From: Bacillus sp. CGMCC 1.16541
Lineage (GTDB): Bacteria > Bacillota > Bacilli > Bacillales > Bacillaceae_H
Direction of reading: 5' to 3'
Assembly: GCF_003184905.1 (NCBI RefSeq)
Contig: NZ_KZ821210.1
Span: 1-48,415, forward strand
Length of the DNA stretch: 48,415 nucleotides
The position numbers and the translations under genes were made by a program. Positions within the stretch are counted from its first letter, which is position 1, and every line of letters begins with the position of its first letter. Of this stretch, positions 16,757 through 25,950 are shown piece after piece. Under the pieces are notes generated by a model. That model was not told the origin of the DNA. It was given only the letters and a program-made list of their open reading frames with translations, and searched no databases.

Positions 16757-18331
16757 ATGGCTAAGAAATCACTTCTATATGGCGTATGCTGTTCGGCAAT
16801 GCTTAGTTCTCTCATCATCAATGCAATGCCTTCTTCTGCGGCTGTCACACAAGCAACAGTTAAGGTTGATACGCTAAATTTTCGCTCTGTACCTAGCACA
16901 AACGGGGCAATTATTGGGAAACTACATAAAAATACTCAAATTGAAATTAAAAGTGAAAAAGATGGTTGGTCAAATGTGCTTTATGAAGGTAAAACGGGCT
17001 GGGTTTCTTCTAGTTACATAAAGAAACAAGAGGTCGACCAAGTAAAGGAAAAGCCCACCCAATCTTCTGTTACATCAGCTGTTGTTAACGCAAGTATGTT
17101 AAACGTGCGCTCTACAGCAAATACAAGCGGAGCTATCGTAACAAAATTGCCAAAAAATACGACTGTCACTGTTCTTTCAGTGAAAGGAAACTGGTCACAA
17201 GTTCGCACTAACAGTAATCAATCTGGATGGGTAGCTAATCAATACTTAACAGCAGCTACGAATCAACCAGCCAAACCTGTACCTTCTTCCCCAGCGACTC
17301 CTGGCTCAACGATCAATGAAGAGATGAAAACTGTAAAAGCAAGCTCTCTTAATGTTCGTTCTATACCAAGCACAACAGGAAATATCTTAATGTCCTTGAG
17401 TAAGAATACAGATGTGTATGTTTTGAAAGTCGAAGGAGACTGGACTCGAATTAAAACGAGTGATAACCGAATTGGATGGGTAGCGAGTCAATATTTAGGC
17501 GATCAGAAACAAACAAGTCCTACACCAACTCAACCTTCTGAATCATTGAAGGTAGCATTTGTTAACGCAAGTGTTTTAAATGTTCGCTCTGTACCGAGTA
17601 TTAATGGTCAAGTGTTAACATCTTTATCGAATCAAACAGAAGTTAAAGTGGTGAAAACAAGTGGAAGTTGGACACAAATACAACTGAAACCTAACCAAGT
17701 AGGGTGGGTGGCGAGTCAATATTTGACCACAAGTCGTCCTGTTACTCCAACACCAAATCCTTCTTTACCTGTTTCTTCTGAAGTATTAAAAGGTGAAACT
17801 ATTGTGTTAGATGCTGGTCATGGTGGAAAGGACCCTGGTGCAGTAGCAAACGGTATTTCTGAAAAAGATGTGACGATGGACGTCATTTATCATGTAGAAA
17901 AGAAATTGCGAGCAGCTGGAGCAACTGTAATTATGACTCGTTCAAATGATACGTACCCAACACTTGGTGATCGAGTAGATATAGCCAATAAAAATAAAGC
18001 AGATTTGTTTATTAGTGTTCACGTGAACGCGGCATCTCCAGATGCACAAGGAGCAGAGACATATTATGATTCTTCTCGCAATCCAAGAAGTCAGGAAGGG
18101 AAAAAGTTAGCAGAAGAAATTCAACGACAACTCGTATCCCTTGTTGGAATGAAAGATCGAAAAGTAAAGAGTGCAGGCTTTCAAGTAATTAAGTACACAA
18201 ATATGCCAAGTGTTCTTGTTGAACTCGGGTTTGTAACGAATAAAGAAGACGCAAAAAAACTTGCTTCACAACGTGAATTGTATGCACAAGCTATTGTGAA
18301 TGGCATTTTAGCTTATTACGAAAAGCAGTAA
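16757..18331 (+). CDS. N-acetylmuramoyl-L-alanine amidase with four SH3b domains
   Basis: 524 residues. A signal peptide (about 1-28, ending MPSSAA) is followed by four bacterial SH3 domains at about 31-90, 102-164, 188-250 and 262-324. Each has a V-A/D-xLNVRS opening and a GWV-SQYL closing, and they are separated by Pro/Thr-rich linkers. An Amidase_3 catalytic domain (about 345-520) carries LDAGHGGKDPGA, the metal Glu in SEKDV, His in ISVHVNAA and Glu in VELGF. It is secreted, binds wall through SH3b and cleaves the stem peptide from MurNAc. ATG 16757 is preferred over TTG 16721 because of AAGGAAGGT 7 bases upstream and the signal peptide that follows. The role is probably daughter-cell separation or motility-linked autolysis. 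Confidence 0.92.
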   Translation: MAKKSLLYGVCCSAMLSSLIINAMPSSAAVTQATVKVDTLNFRSVPSTNGAIIGKLHKNTQIEIKSEKDGWSNVLYEGKTGWVSSSYIKKQEVDQVKEKPTQSSVTSAVVNASMLNVRSTANTSGAIVTKLPKNTTVTVLSVKGNWSQVRTNSNQSGWVANQYLTAATNQPAKPVPSSPATPGSTINEEMKTVKASSLNVRSIPSTTGNILMSLSKNTDVYVLKVEGDWTRIKTSDNRIGWVASQYLGDQKQTSPTPTQPSESLKVAFVNASVLNVRSVPSINGQVLTSLSNQTEVKVVKTSGSWTQIQLKPNQVGWVASQYLTTSRPVTPTPNPSLPVSSEVLKGETIVLDAGHGGKDPGAVANGISEKDVTMDVIYHVEKKLRAAGATVIMTRSNDTYPTLGDRVDIANKNKADLFISVHVNAASPDAQGAETYYDSSRNPRSQEGKKLAEEIQRQLVSLVGMKDRKVKSAGFQVIKYTNMPSVLVELGFVTNKEDAKKLASQRELYAQAIVNGILAYYEKQ

Positions 18332-18437
18332 ATGATGAATTTTAGATGATGTATGAAAGACTCGAACACGTTACATACATAAAACTTGAAATCTCTTTTT
18401 TAAAAGAGTAGACTTTTAATCAATAACAATTGTATAA

Positions 18438-18524
18438 ATCGGGAGCTAATGGAATTTGGCTGAGAGTACGACTAATCTGTCGTAGACCGTTTGAACCTGT
18501 TGGATAATGCCAGCGTAGGAAGTA
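18438..18524 (+). promoter_or_regulatory. TPP riboswitch (THI element)
   Basis: The conserved TPP aptamer is visible as GGGAGC, then GGCTGAGAGT, ACCGTTTGAACCTGTTGGAT, and AATGCCAGCGTAGGAAG. It senses thiamine pyrophosphate and lies about 85 bp before thiM. A terminator follows at 18558-18588, so high TPP probably stops transcription of thiMDE. Confidence 0.97.
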
Positions 18525-18557
18525 GGAAATGTCATTAGGTGAACGATGATGATTTTT

Positions 18558-18588
18558 AGCACTTTGCGCTTGCAAAGTGCTTTTTTAT
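18558..18588 (+). terminator. Riboswitch-controlled terminator before thiM
   Basis: AGCACTTTGC and GCAAAGTGCT form a perfect 10-bp stem with GCTT loop, then T6. Confidence 0.92.
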
Positions 18589-18608
18589 TTTAAAAGGGGG
18601 ATGATGAA

Positions 18609-19430
18609 ATGACGAATTATCAAGTTATTCAAGCGTTAGAACATGTGAGAGAGGAGAATCCACTCATACATAACATCACAAATGTTGTCGTGACAAATTT
18701 TACCGCGAACGGTTTATTAGCTTTAGGAGCATCACCAGTTATGGCTTATGCCAAAGAAGAAGTTGCAGAAATGGCGAAAATAGCTGGAGCACTCGTATTA
18801 AATATTGGAACACTAAGTGAGCAAGAAGTAGAGTCGATGCTTCTTGCAGGAAAGTCCGCAAATGCACATAACGTACCTATTGTGTTCGATCCTGTTGGAG
18901 CAGGTGCTACATCTTATCGAACAGAAACCGCTAGGCGCATTGTGAACGATCTGGACATTACCGTTTTGAGAGGAAATGCAGCTGAAGTGGCCAACGTCAT
19001 TGGAGAGGCCTGGAGCATTAAAGGAGTCGATGCTGGAGAGGGAAAGAGGAATATTGTTTCACTTGCTCAAAAAGCAGCCAATCAATTGAATATGATTGTT
19101 GTAATTACAGGAAAAGAAGATGTAATTACAAATGGCAAGACCACTTATATTGTGCATAATGGTCATTCTTTATCAACAAAAGTAACGGGGGCAGGATGTT
19201 TACTAAGTTCAGTGGTTGGAGCTTTTGTGGCTGTAGAAGAAGATCCATTAATAGCTTCTGTAGCAGCTGTTTCTTCATATGGAATTGCAGCACAACTAGC
19301 TGCAATGAAAAAAGGAGAAGAAGGTCCAGGTAGTTTTCAAATTGAATTTTTAAATCAATTGTTTCATCTCTCTGCACAACAGGTTGAACAATATGCAGCA
19401 ATTGAAAAGAAAGAGAGAGAACAGATATGA
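18609..19430 (+). CDS. thiM: Hydroxyethylthiazole kinase ThiM
   Basis: 273 residues, the usual length. [20 protein letters not shown] (about 19-38) and the nucleotide/substrate motif [10 protein letters not shown] (with the Cys seen in this family) identify ThiM. It phosphorylates 4-methyl-5-(2-hydroxyethyl)thiazole for thiamine salvage. AAAGGGGGATG precedes the ATG. First gene of thiMDE; its stop overlaps the thiD start by 4 bp. Transcription is under the upstream TPP riboswitch. Confidence 0.96.
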   Translation: MTNYQVIQALEHVREENPLIHNITNVVVTNFTANGLLALGASPVMAYAKEEVAEMAKIAGALVLNIGTLSEQEVESMLLAGKSANAHNVPIVFDPVGAGATSYRTETARRIVNDLDITVLRGNAAEVANVIGEAWSIKGVDAGEGKRNIVSLAQKAANQLNMIVVITGKEDVITNGKTTYIVHNGHSLSTKVTGAGCLLSSVVGAFVAVEEDPLIASVAAVSSYGIAAQLAAMKKGEEGPGSFQIEFLNQLFHLSAQQVEQYAAIEKKEREQI

Positions 19431-20236
19431 TTACATACAAAGCACTAACAATTGCAGGATCTGACAGTGGTGGTGGAGCTGGTATTCAGGCAGATTTAAA
19501 AACATTTCAAGAGTTGGGGGCTTATGGGATGTCAGCTTTAACAGCCGTTACGGCGCAAAATACATTAGGCGTTCAAGACGTATATCCGATGAGTGTAGCA
19601 GCAGTTGAAGCGCAAATTGATTCTATCGGTGTAGATCTTGGAACAGATGCATTAAAAACAGGGATGTTATTTAGCGGTGAAATTATTGAAGCAGTAGCTA
19701 ATAAAATTAAGCAATATAAGTGGGACAAAGTGGTTGTGGACCCTGTAATGATTGCAAAAGGCGGTGCATCGTTGTTACAGCAACAGGCGATACAGTCACT
19801 AAAAGAACATTTGTTGCCACTTGCACTAGTTGTGACCCCAAATATTCCTGAGGCGGAAGTGTTAACGGATATGTCTATTACTAGTTTAGATGATCGGATG
19901 GAAGCAGCAAAAAGGTTGTACCACATGGGGGCAAAAAATGTTGTCATTAAAGGGGGACATGGAGAAGGAGAAAATTTAGTAGACCTGCTTTATGATGGAG
20001 AAGAGTTTTTATATTTAACGAGCAAACGCATTGACACAAAAAATACACATGGAACAGGCTGTACGTTTGCAGCAACTTTAACAGCGCAACTTGCAAAAGG
20101 AAGTTCGGTTCGTCAAGCGGTAGTGGTAGCGAAAGATTTCATTCAAGCAGCCATTGCAGACGATTTAAAGCTTGGAAATGGACACGGTCCGACGAACCAT
20201 TGGGCATATAATCGTAAATACAAAGAAAAAGGATGA
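19427..20236 (+). CDS. thiD: Hydroxymethylpyrimidine/phosphomethylpyrimidine kinase ThiD
   Basis: 269 residues of the ribokinase-like family. [20 protein letters not shown] at the N-terminus binds the pyrimidine and GTGCTFAA (about 206-213) is the anion-hole/catalytic motif. It phosphorylates HMP and HMP-P with ATP. Translationally coupled to thiM (ATGA overlap). It accepts salvaged pyrimidine, the product of TenA in other bacilli, whose gene here survives only as a fragment at the left edge. Confidence 0.96.
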   Translation: MITYKALTIAGSDSGGGAGIQADLKTFQELGAYGMSALTAVTAQNTLGVQDVYPMSVAAVEAQIDSIGVDLGTDALKTGMLFSGEIIEAVANKIKQYKWDKVVVDPVMIAKGGASLLQQQAIQSLKEHLLPLALVVTPNIPEAEVLTDMSITSLDDRMEAAKRLYHMGAKNVVIKGGHGEGENLVDLLYDGEEFLYLTSKRIDTKNTHGTGCTFAATLTAQLAKGSSVRQAVVVAKDFIQAAIADDLKLGNGHGPTNHWAYNRKYKEKG

Positions 20237-20251
20237 GAGGAAACTTATACA

Positions 20252-20908
20252 ATGGGAAAGGTATGTAAAAAAGAAATGAGCCAGTTATTGCGCGTGTATT
20301 TTATTATGGGAAGTAATAACTGTCATCAAGACCCTATAGAAGTAGTAAAGCAAGCGATTAGCGGTGGTATTACTCTTTTTCAATTTCGTGAAAAAGGAAT
20401 GGATTCATTAATAGGAGAAGAGAAAATTCTGTTTGCAAAAGAATTACAGAAGTTATGCAAACAGTATCACGTTCCATTTATCGTAAATGATGATGTCGAG
20501 TTAGCGATTAAACTTGATGCAGATGGAGTGCATATTGGCCAAGACGATGAACAAGCAGATGTTGTGAGAGAGCGTATAGGAACAGATAAAATAGTAGGAG
20601 TGTCGACTCATACAGTAGAAGAAGTGAAAAAAGCGCTTGCTGACGGTGCTGACTATGTTGGCATTGGGCCAGTATTTCCAACTTCAACAAAAGAAGATGC
20701 GAAAGGAGTACAAGGAACAACTCTAATTGAAGAGATAAGAAAACACGATATAGACGTTCCAATTGTCGGAATTGGTGGCATTACAGAGTACAACGCACCG
20801 GAAGTAATGCGTGCCGGGGCAGATGGGGTATCGGTGATTACAGCTATTAGTCATGCGGCGAATCCATTTGAATGTACAAAACGTTTAGTAGAGGCTACTT
20901 CATTATGA
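20252..20908 (+). CDS. thiE: Thiamine-phosphate synthase ThiE
   Basis: 218 residues, TIM barrel. [12 protein letters not shown] holds the pyrophosphate-binding segment, [21 protein letters not shown] the Mg/HMP-PP site, and [14 protein letters not shown] the phosphate loop. It joins HMP-PP and thiazole phosphate to thiamine phosphate. The ATG at 20252 has GAGAGG upstream, at about 11 bases; an internal ATG at 20276 has no ribosome site. Last gene of the operon. The A/T-rich sequence after it has no convincing terminator before the T-box promoter. Confidence 0.95.
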   Translation: MGKVCKKEMSQLLRVYFIMGSNNCHQDPIEVVKQAISGGITLFQFREKGMDSLIGEEKILFAKELQKLCKQYHVPFIVNDDVELAIKLDADGVHIGQDDEQADVVRERIGTDKIVGVSTHTVEEVKKALADGADYVGIGPVFPTSTKEDAKGVQGTTLIEEIRKHDIDVPIVGIGGITEYNAPEVMRAGADGVSVITAISHAANPFECTKRLVEATSL

Positions 20909-20943
20909 CGTTTTAAAAAATAATAAAAAATTTTAAAAATTAA

Positions 20944-20971
20944 TAGACAATTCTAATTTATTTGTTATAAT
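20944..20971 (+). promoter_or_regulatory. Promoter of T-box/brnQ unit
   Basis: TAGACA (20944-20949), 16 bp, TATAAT (20966-20971). The leader begins about 7 bases later. Confidence 0.7.
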
Positions 20972-20977
20972 GAGCTA

Positions 20978-21265
20978 TATTGAAATAACAATTCGTTGAT
21001 GAGATCGAGTACGCTGCGAGAACTGTTCGACAGAGAACTGATGAAAAGCTGAGAATCAGTGTTCAGTACGCAGCCGAATATCCTCTCTGAGAAGGTATGC
21101 TGAAGGATGTAAGTAAGTGTATCCGGCTTCCACCGTTAACAGGAGCACGTATGAATACGTACGTGGCAGAGTGCTATGTCTCCATGAAATGACATAGAAC
21201 TAGGGTGGTAACGCGAGAATACATAGTAATCTCGTCCCTTTTTAGGGGCGGGGTTTTTTTATTTT
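20978..21265 (+). promoter_or_regulatory. T-box leader, probably Ile-specific, for brnQ
   Basis: About 290 bases with the T-box sequence AGGGTGGTAACGCG (21202-21215), whose TGG pairs with the tRNA acceptor end. The Stem I specifier region reads GAATATCCTCTCTGAG, giving ATC (21080-21082) as the likely specifier codon, i.e. tRNA-Ile. A terminator stem (CTCGTCCCT with AGGGGCGGG, 21231-21253) and T7 follow. Uncharged tRNA-Ile would stabilise the antiterminator, in which AGGG pairs with CCCT, so transcription of brnQ rises when isoleucine is short. The specifier position is inferred by alignment to known leaders in memory. Confidence 0.92.
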
Positions 21266-21281
21266 ATAGGTGGTGACAAAC

Positions 21282-21383
21282 ATGGAAAGTGACATTGATA
21301 TTTTGAGTGTAAAGCGAACGGACAAAATAATTAGGAGGAATTATCATGAAAACTTTATCCAAAAAAGACACGCTATTTACTAG
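21282..21383 (+). CDS. Possible short upstream ORF overlapping brnQ
   Basis: 33 codons, starting MESDIDILSVKRTDKIIRR, with AGGTGGTG spaced 6 bases before the ATG. It begins just after the T-box terminator, runs through the brnQ ribosome site (codons AGG AGG) and ends 38 bases into brnQ in another frame. It could couple brnQ translation or be chance. No family is recognised. Confidence 0.35.
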   Translation: MESDIDILSVKRTDKIIRRNYHENFIQKRHAIY

Positions 21384-22683
21384 TTTAATGCTATTCTCAT
21401 TGTTTTTCGGAGCAGGAAATTTAATTTTTCCGCCGTTTTTAGGTCAATCTGCAGGAACCGCTTTTTGGCCTGCGATGATTGGTTTTCTACTTTCTGCAGT
21501 CGGACTTCCAATCCTAGGAGTCATTGCAGTAGCAAAATCAGATGGTTTGCATGTACTAGCAAGTCGTGTTCATCCGGTGTTTGCGATGGTGTTTACAATC
21601 GTTATCTATTTAGCGATTGGACCACTTTTAGGAATTCCACGAGCAAGTAGTTTAGCGTTTGAAATGGGAGTGCAGCCATTTTTACCAAACGATATGAATG
21701 GAGCAGGAACATTATTTTTATATACATTTATTTACTTTTGTATCGCGTATTGGTTAGCGTTAAAACCAGGAAAACTTGTTGATCGTTTCGGCAAATTATT
21801 AACACCGTTACTGCTGACGTTACTTGTTGTGATTGTGGTTCGCGCGTTGTTCTATTCATTTGGAGAAGTCTCAGTACCTGTAGGCTCTTATGCAAAAAAT
21901 CCATTTGCTACCGGCTTCCTAGAAGGATACTATACGATGGATACCATTGCGGCATTGAACTTTGGAATTGTAATTGCATTAACCCTAAAACAAATGGGAA
22001 TGACAGATAAGGAGCAAATTGTATCTTCATCTGTTCGCGCTGGTGTCATAGCTGGAGTGGTACTTGCGTTCATTTACGTTATGCTGGCTTATTTAGGGTC
22101 ATTACACGCCGGAGAAACTGAAAATGGGGCTCAAACATTGACGCAAGTTGTGTTTACGCTATTTGGTCCTAGTGGAGCTATTTTATTAGGGTTAGTATTT
22201 ACTTTAGCTTGTTTAACAACATCAGTTGGACTCGTCACGTCTTGTAGTCAATATTTTGCTAAAGTTGTTCCTGCATTATCGTACCGTATGTGGGTGACCG
22301 TGTTTGCAGGGTTTAGTTTAGTAGTGGCAAACTTAGGATTAACAAAAATTTTACAAGTATCTGTACCAGCTCTTACAGCCATTTATCCAGTTGCGACTTT
22401 ATTAATCTTATTATCATTTGTAGATCATTGGTTTGGCAGTCATCGTGCTGTGTATGGATTTGCAACGTTATTTGTTTCTGTTATCAGTACGACTGATGCT
22501 TTTCTTCAAGCAGGATTAGGTATGGGTGTACTTGGGGAGTTTGTAAAAGTTCTACCGTTTTACGATGCCGGATTTAGTTGGCTTACTCCAGCTGTCCTTG
22601 GATTAATTCTTGGATTAGCATACAAACAACTAGTACCACAATACGGAAAACAAACACAGGTGGAAGAAACACCAGCTAAGTAG
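21346..22683 (+). CDS. brnQ: Branched-chain amino acid:cation symporter BrnQ
   Basis: 445 residues, about 12 predicted membrane helices, LIVCS family. The N-terminus LSKKDTLFTSLMLFSLFFGAGNLIFPPFLG is diagnostic (helix 1 with the unwound Gly-rich region); MTDKEQIVSSSVRAGVIAG is the central loop. Imports Ile/Val/Leu with Na+ or H+. The ATG follows TTAGGAGG. Control by an Ile-type T-box agrees with the substrate. It is followed by a relic IS, and its own terminator is not evident. Confidence 0.94.
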   Translation: MKTLSKKDTLFTSLMLFSLFFGAGNLIFPPFLGQSAGTAFWPAMIGFLLSAVGLPILGVIAVAKSDGLHVLASRVHPVFAMVFTIVIYLAIGPLLGIPRASSLAFEMGVQPFLPNDMNGAGTLFLYTFIYFCIAYWLALKPGKLVDRFGKLLTPLLLTLLVVIVVRALFYSFGEVSVPVGSYAKNPFATGFLEGYYTMDTIAALNFGIVIALTLKQMGMTDKEQIVSSSVRAGVIAGVVLAFIYVMLAYLGSLHAGETENGAQTLTQVVFTLFGPSGAILLGLVFTLACLTTSVGLVTSCSQYFAKVVPALSYRMWVTVFAGFSLVVANLGLTKILQVSVPALTAIYPVATLLILLSFVDHWFGSHRAVYGFATLFVSVISTTDAFLQAGLGMGVLGEFVKVLPFYDAGFSWLTPAVLGLILGLAYKQLVPQYGKQTQVEETPAK

Positions 22684-22689
22684 AAGAAA

Positions 22690-23228
22690 GAAAGAGGCTG
22701 GGACATAAGTGTTTCAGTCGATAAAAGAGGCTGACTCAAAAGGTTGAATAAATTCGATCTGAGAGTCGCCTCTTTTACTTTTCATCCAGTTTCTGGGTTT
22801 TGGTTTGATGGATTTATAAGGGAAAGAGGGATATCCCTTCCCTTCATTACCCTAATTTTTGTTCGCTTTCTTTGTTGGCTGCCCACTTCAGTAAATTGTG
22901 TGCAGCGCAAATAAGACCCCAATCCGTGGTATTTTTGGATAGGCCTCATAACCCAAATCTCTTAAACGCTCAATTGTGCTTAATCTGTCCAAACACAGGC
23001 TCTACATCTATTTTTCACTGCCTGTATCTTTTGCTTCCTTCTTCCGTGGCCAAGCGTTCACGAACTTCTTTTCGTTGTTGGTGGTTTCTCACTGAGACCT
23101 GTACGATTTTTGTATCTTTGTCTTTGGCACAGGTTGTTTGGAACGGAAATCAACGGACTAATTTTAGAAGCTAACCTAAAAAGAGGGTGCCCAAAAGTTT
23201 ATACCTTTTGGGACACCCTCTTTTTTTG
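22690..23228 (-). mobile_element. Degenerate IS1182-family transposase remnant
   Basis: On the minus strand, between about 23140 and 22852, one frame reads VQVSVRNHQQRKEVRERL, then KIDVEPVFGQIKHN, AFKRFGLRGLSK and ICAAHNLLKWAANK. This is the C-terminal DDE region of IS1182 transposases. Two in-frame TGA codons (after YRQ and after IKHN) interrupt it, and a further frame change is needed to continue towards 22714. The N-terminal three quarters are gone. Hairpins flank it: GAGGCTGACTC-type arms at 22725-22777 and a near-perfect GAGGGTG(C/T)CCCAAAAG palindrome at 23178-23228, probably the element ends, which may also terminate transcription. It is not functional. Confidence 0.78.
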
Positions 23229-23231
23229 ATT

Positions 23232-23358
23232 AAAAAACAAGTTTAAAAGAATAGTGGAGCGAAATGGAACGAACTTGTTGTTGTAACATAACGATGACAG
23301 AAACGTTCTTGTTCGTTTTTGAGAAGGAATCATTTCGTTATGTCCCACTCTCTTGTTT
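23232..23358 (-). repeat. Dispersed repeat, copy A
   Basis: The reverse complement of this 127-bp stretch matches 44817-44985 nearly throughout. Shared words include GAGAGTGGGACATAACGA, ATGATTCCTTCTCAAAAACG and CCACTATTCTTTTAAAC. The copy lacks an internal block of about 45 bp present in copy B. It contains no open frame and sits directly next to the IS1182 relic. Confidence 0.8.
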
Positions 23359-23420
23359 ATTTTTGCGCTTTTTAAATATCACTACTTAATGCGTAGTAAA
23401 AGCGCTAAAGTATAGGAACA

Positions 23421-23681
23421 TTAAAATCCATGAATTTGTTGAACAGCTGCTTGTGTTTCTTGTAAGTGACGTAGCTGTTCGGTTGCATGTAGAATTTGTG
23501 TTTGTTGTTCTGAAGTTAAAGGTAGTGTCCGTGCTTTATGAATTAATTGGTTAGCTAGCTGTAGATGTTGCTGAGCATACTGAAATCGTTGTGAATCTGC
23601 TTGTGCTTGTGCTTCAATAACCCAATGTTCAGCGTTATGCAAAGCCTCAATCGCTTTTGTAAACTCCAGTTCATTTGACAT
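23421..23681 (-). CDS. Small helical protein, YtzC/DUF2524-like
   Basis: 86 residues from ATG 23681, rich in Gln, Ala, His and Leu, and fully helical in character (SNELEFTKAIEALHNAEHWV, then YAQQHLQLANQLIHKA and ILHATEQLRHLQETQAAVQQ). GGAGG is 7-8 bases ahead; the adjacent ATG 23684 is an alternative. It resembles the short coiled-coil YtzC/DUF2524 proteins of bacilli in size and style, but this is a weak comparison. Single gene with no clear function. Confidence 0.7.
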   Translation of the reverse strand: MSNELEFTKAIEALHNAEHWVIEAQAQADSQRFQYAQQHLQLANQLIHKARTLPLTSEQQTQILHATEQLRHLQETQAAVQQIHGF

Positions 23682-23840
23682 CATAAAACCTCCAACGTCC
23701 AATTTGCGTTCGCTTAGTTACTATCATTTCTATTCTTTCTTTTCATTATGTATCGACTTTTGAAGTTTTAGTTGTAACAAAGAAAGACTGTGAATAGATT
23801 GTACAAATGAGAACTTGTACATCAAGAGAAGGAGGTATGT

Positions 23841-24467
23841 ATGTTCATATTATTGAACTACATCTTTTTAGGGTTGTCGTTAGCCGCACCGATTGGACCT
23901 GTTAACGCTGCTCAATTAGATAGAGGGCTTCGCAATGGGTTTGTGCACGCATGGCTTGTTGGATTAGGAGCAACGACAGCCGATGCTATATATATGTTAG
24001 TCGTGTACCTTGGATTCGTTAACTTTATCAATGTGCCATTTGTGAAAGCGTTTTTATTTTTGTTTGGTTGTTTTGTACTCATTTACACAGGAATTGAAAG
24101 TTTAATGGCAGCAAAAAGAATTGCGCTTGAACAAAGAGGAGAGAGCGATACATATTTTAAATGCTTTTTATCTGGTTTTCTCCTCTCATTGTCAAACCCG
24201 TTGACAATTCTATTTTGGCTTGGTATTTATGGGTCCGTCCTTGCAAAGGCTTCTGCTACATACGATAAAGTAGAGTTAATTGTTTATAGTGGAGCTATTT
24301 TTGTTGGAATTCTACTTTGGGATTTAACGATGGCTATTATCGCGAGTACGTTTCGACGTTATTTTGCACATCTTCTTTTAACTATAACATCCATTATATC
24401 TGGAATTTCTCTAATTGGATTTGGGAGCTACTTTGGATATGAAGCTGTTCAATTATTTACTCGTTAA
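23841..24467 (+). CDS. LysE/RhtB-family amino acid exporter
   Basis: 208 residues, about six membrane helices. The N-terminal LSLAAPIGPVNAAQLDRGLR with G-PIGPV and the following GLGATTADAIYM are family hallmarks, as is SGFLLSLSNPLTILFW in the third repeat. Exports an amino acid across the plasma membrane. The ATG follows GAAGGAGG. Monocistronic, ending in the bidirectional hairpin at 24473. Confidence 0.9.
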   Translation: MFILLNYIFLGLSLAAPIGPVNAAQLDRGLRNGFVHAWLVGLGATTADAIYMLVVYLGFVNFINVPFVKAFLFLFGCFVLIYTGIESLMAAKRIALEQRGESDTYFKCFLSGFLLSLSNPLTILFWLGIYGSVLAKASATYDKVELIVYSGAIFVGILLWDLTMAIIASTFRRYFAHLLLTITSIISGISLIGFGSYFGYEAVQLFTR

Positions 24468-24472
24468 TAAAG

Positions 24473-24519
24473 AGGCTAGGGCATGAGTCTTTTCATCATG
24501 TCTCAGCCTTTTCTTTTTT
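24473..24519. terminator. Bidirectional terminator
   Basis: GGCT-GGGCATGA and TCATGTCTCAGCC arms with T-rich right flank; overlaps the 3' end of the converging permease gene. Confidence 0.75.
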
Positions 24520-25842
24520 CCAAACAGATTTCATTTTAATTAGTACTAACCCAATGAGTCCGACAAATACAAGGCTAATAAAAAAACTAGGACGGCTTGA
24601 CTTTTCAATAATTGTCCCGCTAATGGCTAAAGCAATAAAGCCCATACTTAGGAATTGCTTTACTTTATCGCTGGTTGTAAGTTCCAGTAGCTTGCGTGAA
24701 GAAAGCAAAATGAAAAACCAGTTGTATAAAAGCATCAGTCCAGCGGCCGTTGTAATATATTCATATACTTTACCTGGCATTAAAAAAGCGACAAGAATAG
24801 AAGATGCAAGTCCTAATGTGGTAAGTCCTAAAGAAGGCAGGGCTACTTTTAACTTCCCTTTCCCTTTTTTAGCAAATAAAGCAGGAGCGTCTTGATCTTC
24901 TGCAAGAGTTACAAGTAAGTTCGTCACCGCAAACATAGAAGCAATCATGGTCGAAAAGCCAGCGATAATAAGAGCAGCATTGAATACGTGCGGAAAGAAA
25001 TCAAGATTATACGTAGACAATGCTGTGACAAACGGGCTTTCCTTCTGATTAAAAGCACTTCGAGATGTGAGAAGAATAGCTAGTCCGACGGAAAGAATAT
25101 AAATAGAAGTTAAAACAATGAGCATGACCGTTCCTGATTTTGCTGCCTCTTTCTTTTCTTTTAAATTAATCGCCATCAGTCCCATAATTTCGATGCCGCC
25201 AAACGCATAAAATGCATAGATGAGCGCACCCCATAATCCAAGGAATCCAGTGCCGAGGAAATCTTGAACGGTATTAGGTGTGTTTAGTGAAGGATTGCTT
25301 TTGAGCACACCAAACACAGCTAAGAGCGCAATAATAATAAACATAACGATTGCACCAATCTTCATCAGTGCAAACACATTTTCTAATCGTTCAAATCCTT
25401 TTGTTCCAGCCAACAAAACAGCAAGTCCTAAAATGGCATACCCAGATGCAAATAACCAAAGTGGTATGTTTGGAAACCAAAACTTTGAAAAAATAGATAG
25501 GGCGGTTAACTGACTTCCCATGATTAAAATTTCTGAAAACCAATAAACCCAACCACAACTAAACCCTGCCCAGTGACCGTAAGCATTTTTAGCATATGCG
25601 CAAAACGAACCTTTTTGAGGATCATTCGCAGTCATTTTAGCGAGTGTATTAAACACAATATATGTAGAAAATGCCGCAATAAGAAAAGCAAGAAGTGTAG
25701 ATAATCCCGCTTTTTTAATGGCAATTCCCGATGCTAGAAAAAAGCCTGTCCCAATAATGCAGCCAACCCCGATTAATGAGAGTTGCCACCACTTTAAATC
25801 ACCGCTCTCTTGTTTCGGTGCACTACATCCCGAATGTTCCAT
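24496..25842 (-). CDS. APC-family amino acid permease
   Basis: 448 residues from ATG 25842, about 12 membrane helices. The start of the transport domain (GVGCIIGTGFFLASGIAIKK, with the GxG(T)GFF unwound helix) and SFCAYAKNAYGHWAGFSCGW are typical of the APC superfamily, AAT-like branch (B. subtilis YbxG/AapA type). A further N-terminal extension to 25911 is not used because AAGGAG is 9 bases ahead of 25842. It exchanges or imports amino acids; the specific one is unknown. A hairpin lies upstream at 25911-25950. Confidence 0.9.
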   Translation of the reverse strand: MEHSGCSAPKQESGDLKWWQLSLIGVGCIIGTGFFLASGIAIKKAGLSTLLAFLIAAFSTYIVFNTLAKMTANDPQKGSFCAYAKNAYGHWAGFSCGWVYWFSEILIMGSQLTALSIFSKFWFPNIPLWLFASGYAILGLAVLLAGTKGFERLENVFALMKIGAIVMFIIIALLAVFGVLKSNPSLNTPNTVQDFLGTGFLGLWGALIYAFYAFGGIEIMGLMAINLKEKKEAAKSGTVMLIVLTSIYILSVGLAILLTSRSAFNQKESPFVTALSTYNLDFFPHVFNAALIIAGFSTMIASMFAVTNLLVTLAEDQDAPALFAKKGKGKLKVALPSLGLTTLGLASSILVAFLMPGKVYEYITTAAGLMLLYNWFFILLSSRKLLELTTSDKVKQFLSMGFIALAISGTIIEKSSRPSFFISLVFVGLIGLVLIKMKSVWKKEKAET

Positions 25843-25910
25843 CTTGTTGGTCTCCTTTTTAGAGGTAGTCATATAACTACTAGCGTTTCTTGAAACGATG
25901 AATTTATGCA

Positions 25911-25950
25911 AAAAAGCTAGATCTCGTTTTGAATGAGATCTAGCTTTTTT
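25911..25950. terminator. Bidirectional terminator upstream of permease / downstream of ywbE
   Basis: AGCTAGATCTC and GAGATCTAGCT form a perfect 11-bp stem with A and T runs on both sides. On the minus strand it ends the ywbE unit. Confidence 0.9.

Noticed and set aside
22872-23174. Plus-strand 100-residue frame
   Set aside because: It is the antisense shadow of the degenerate transposase on the minus strand.
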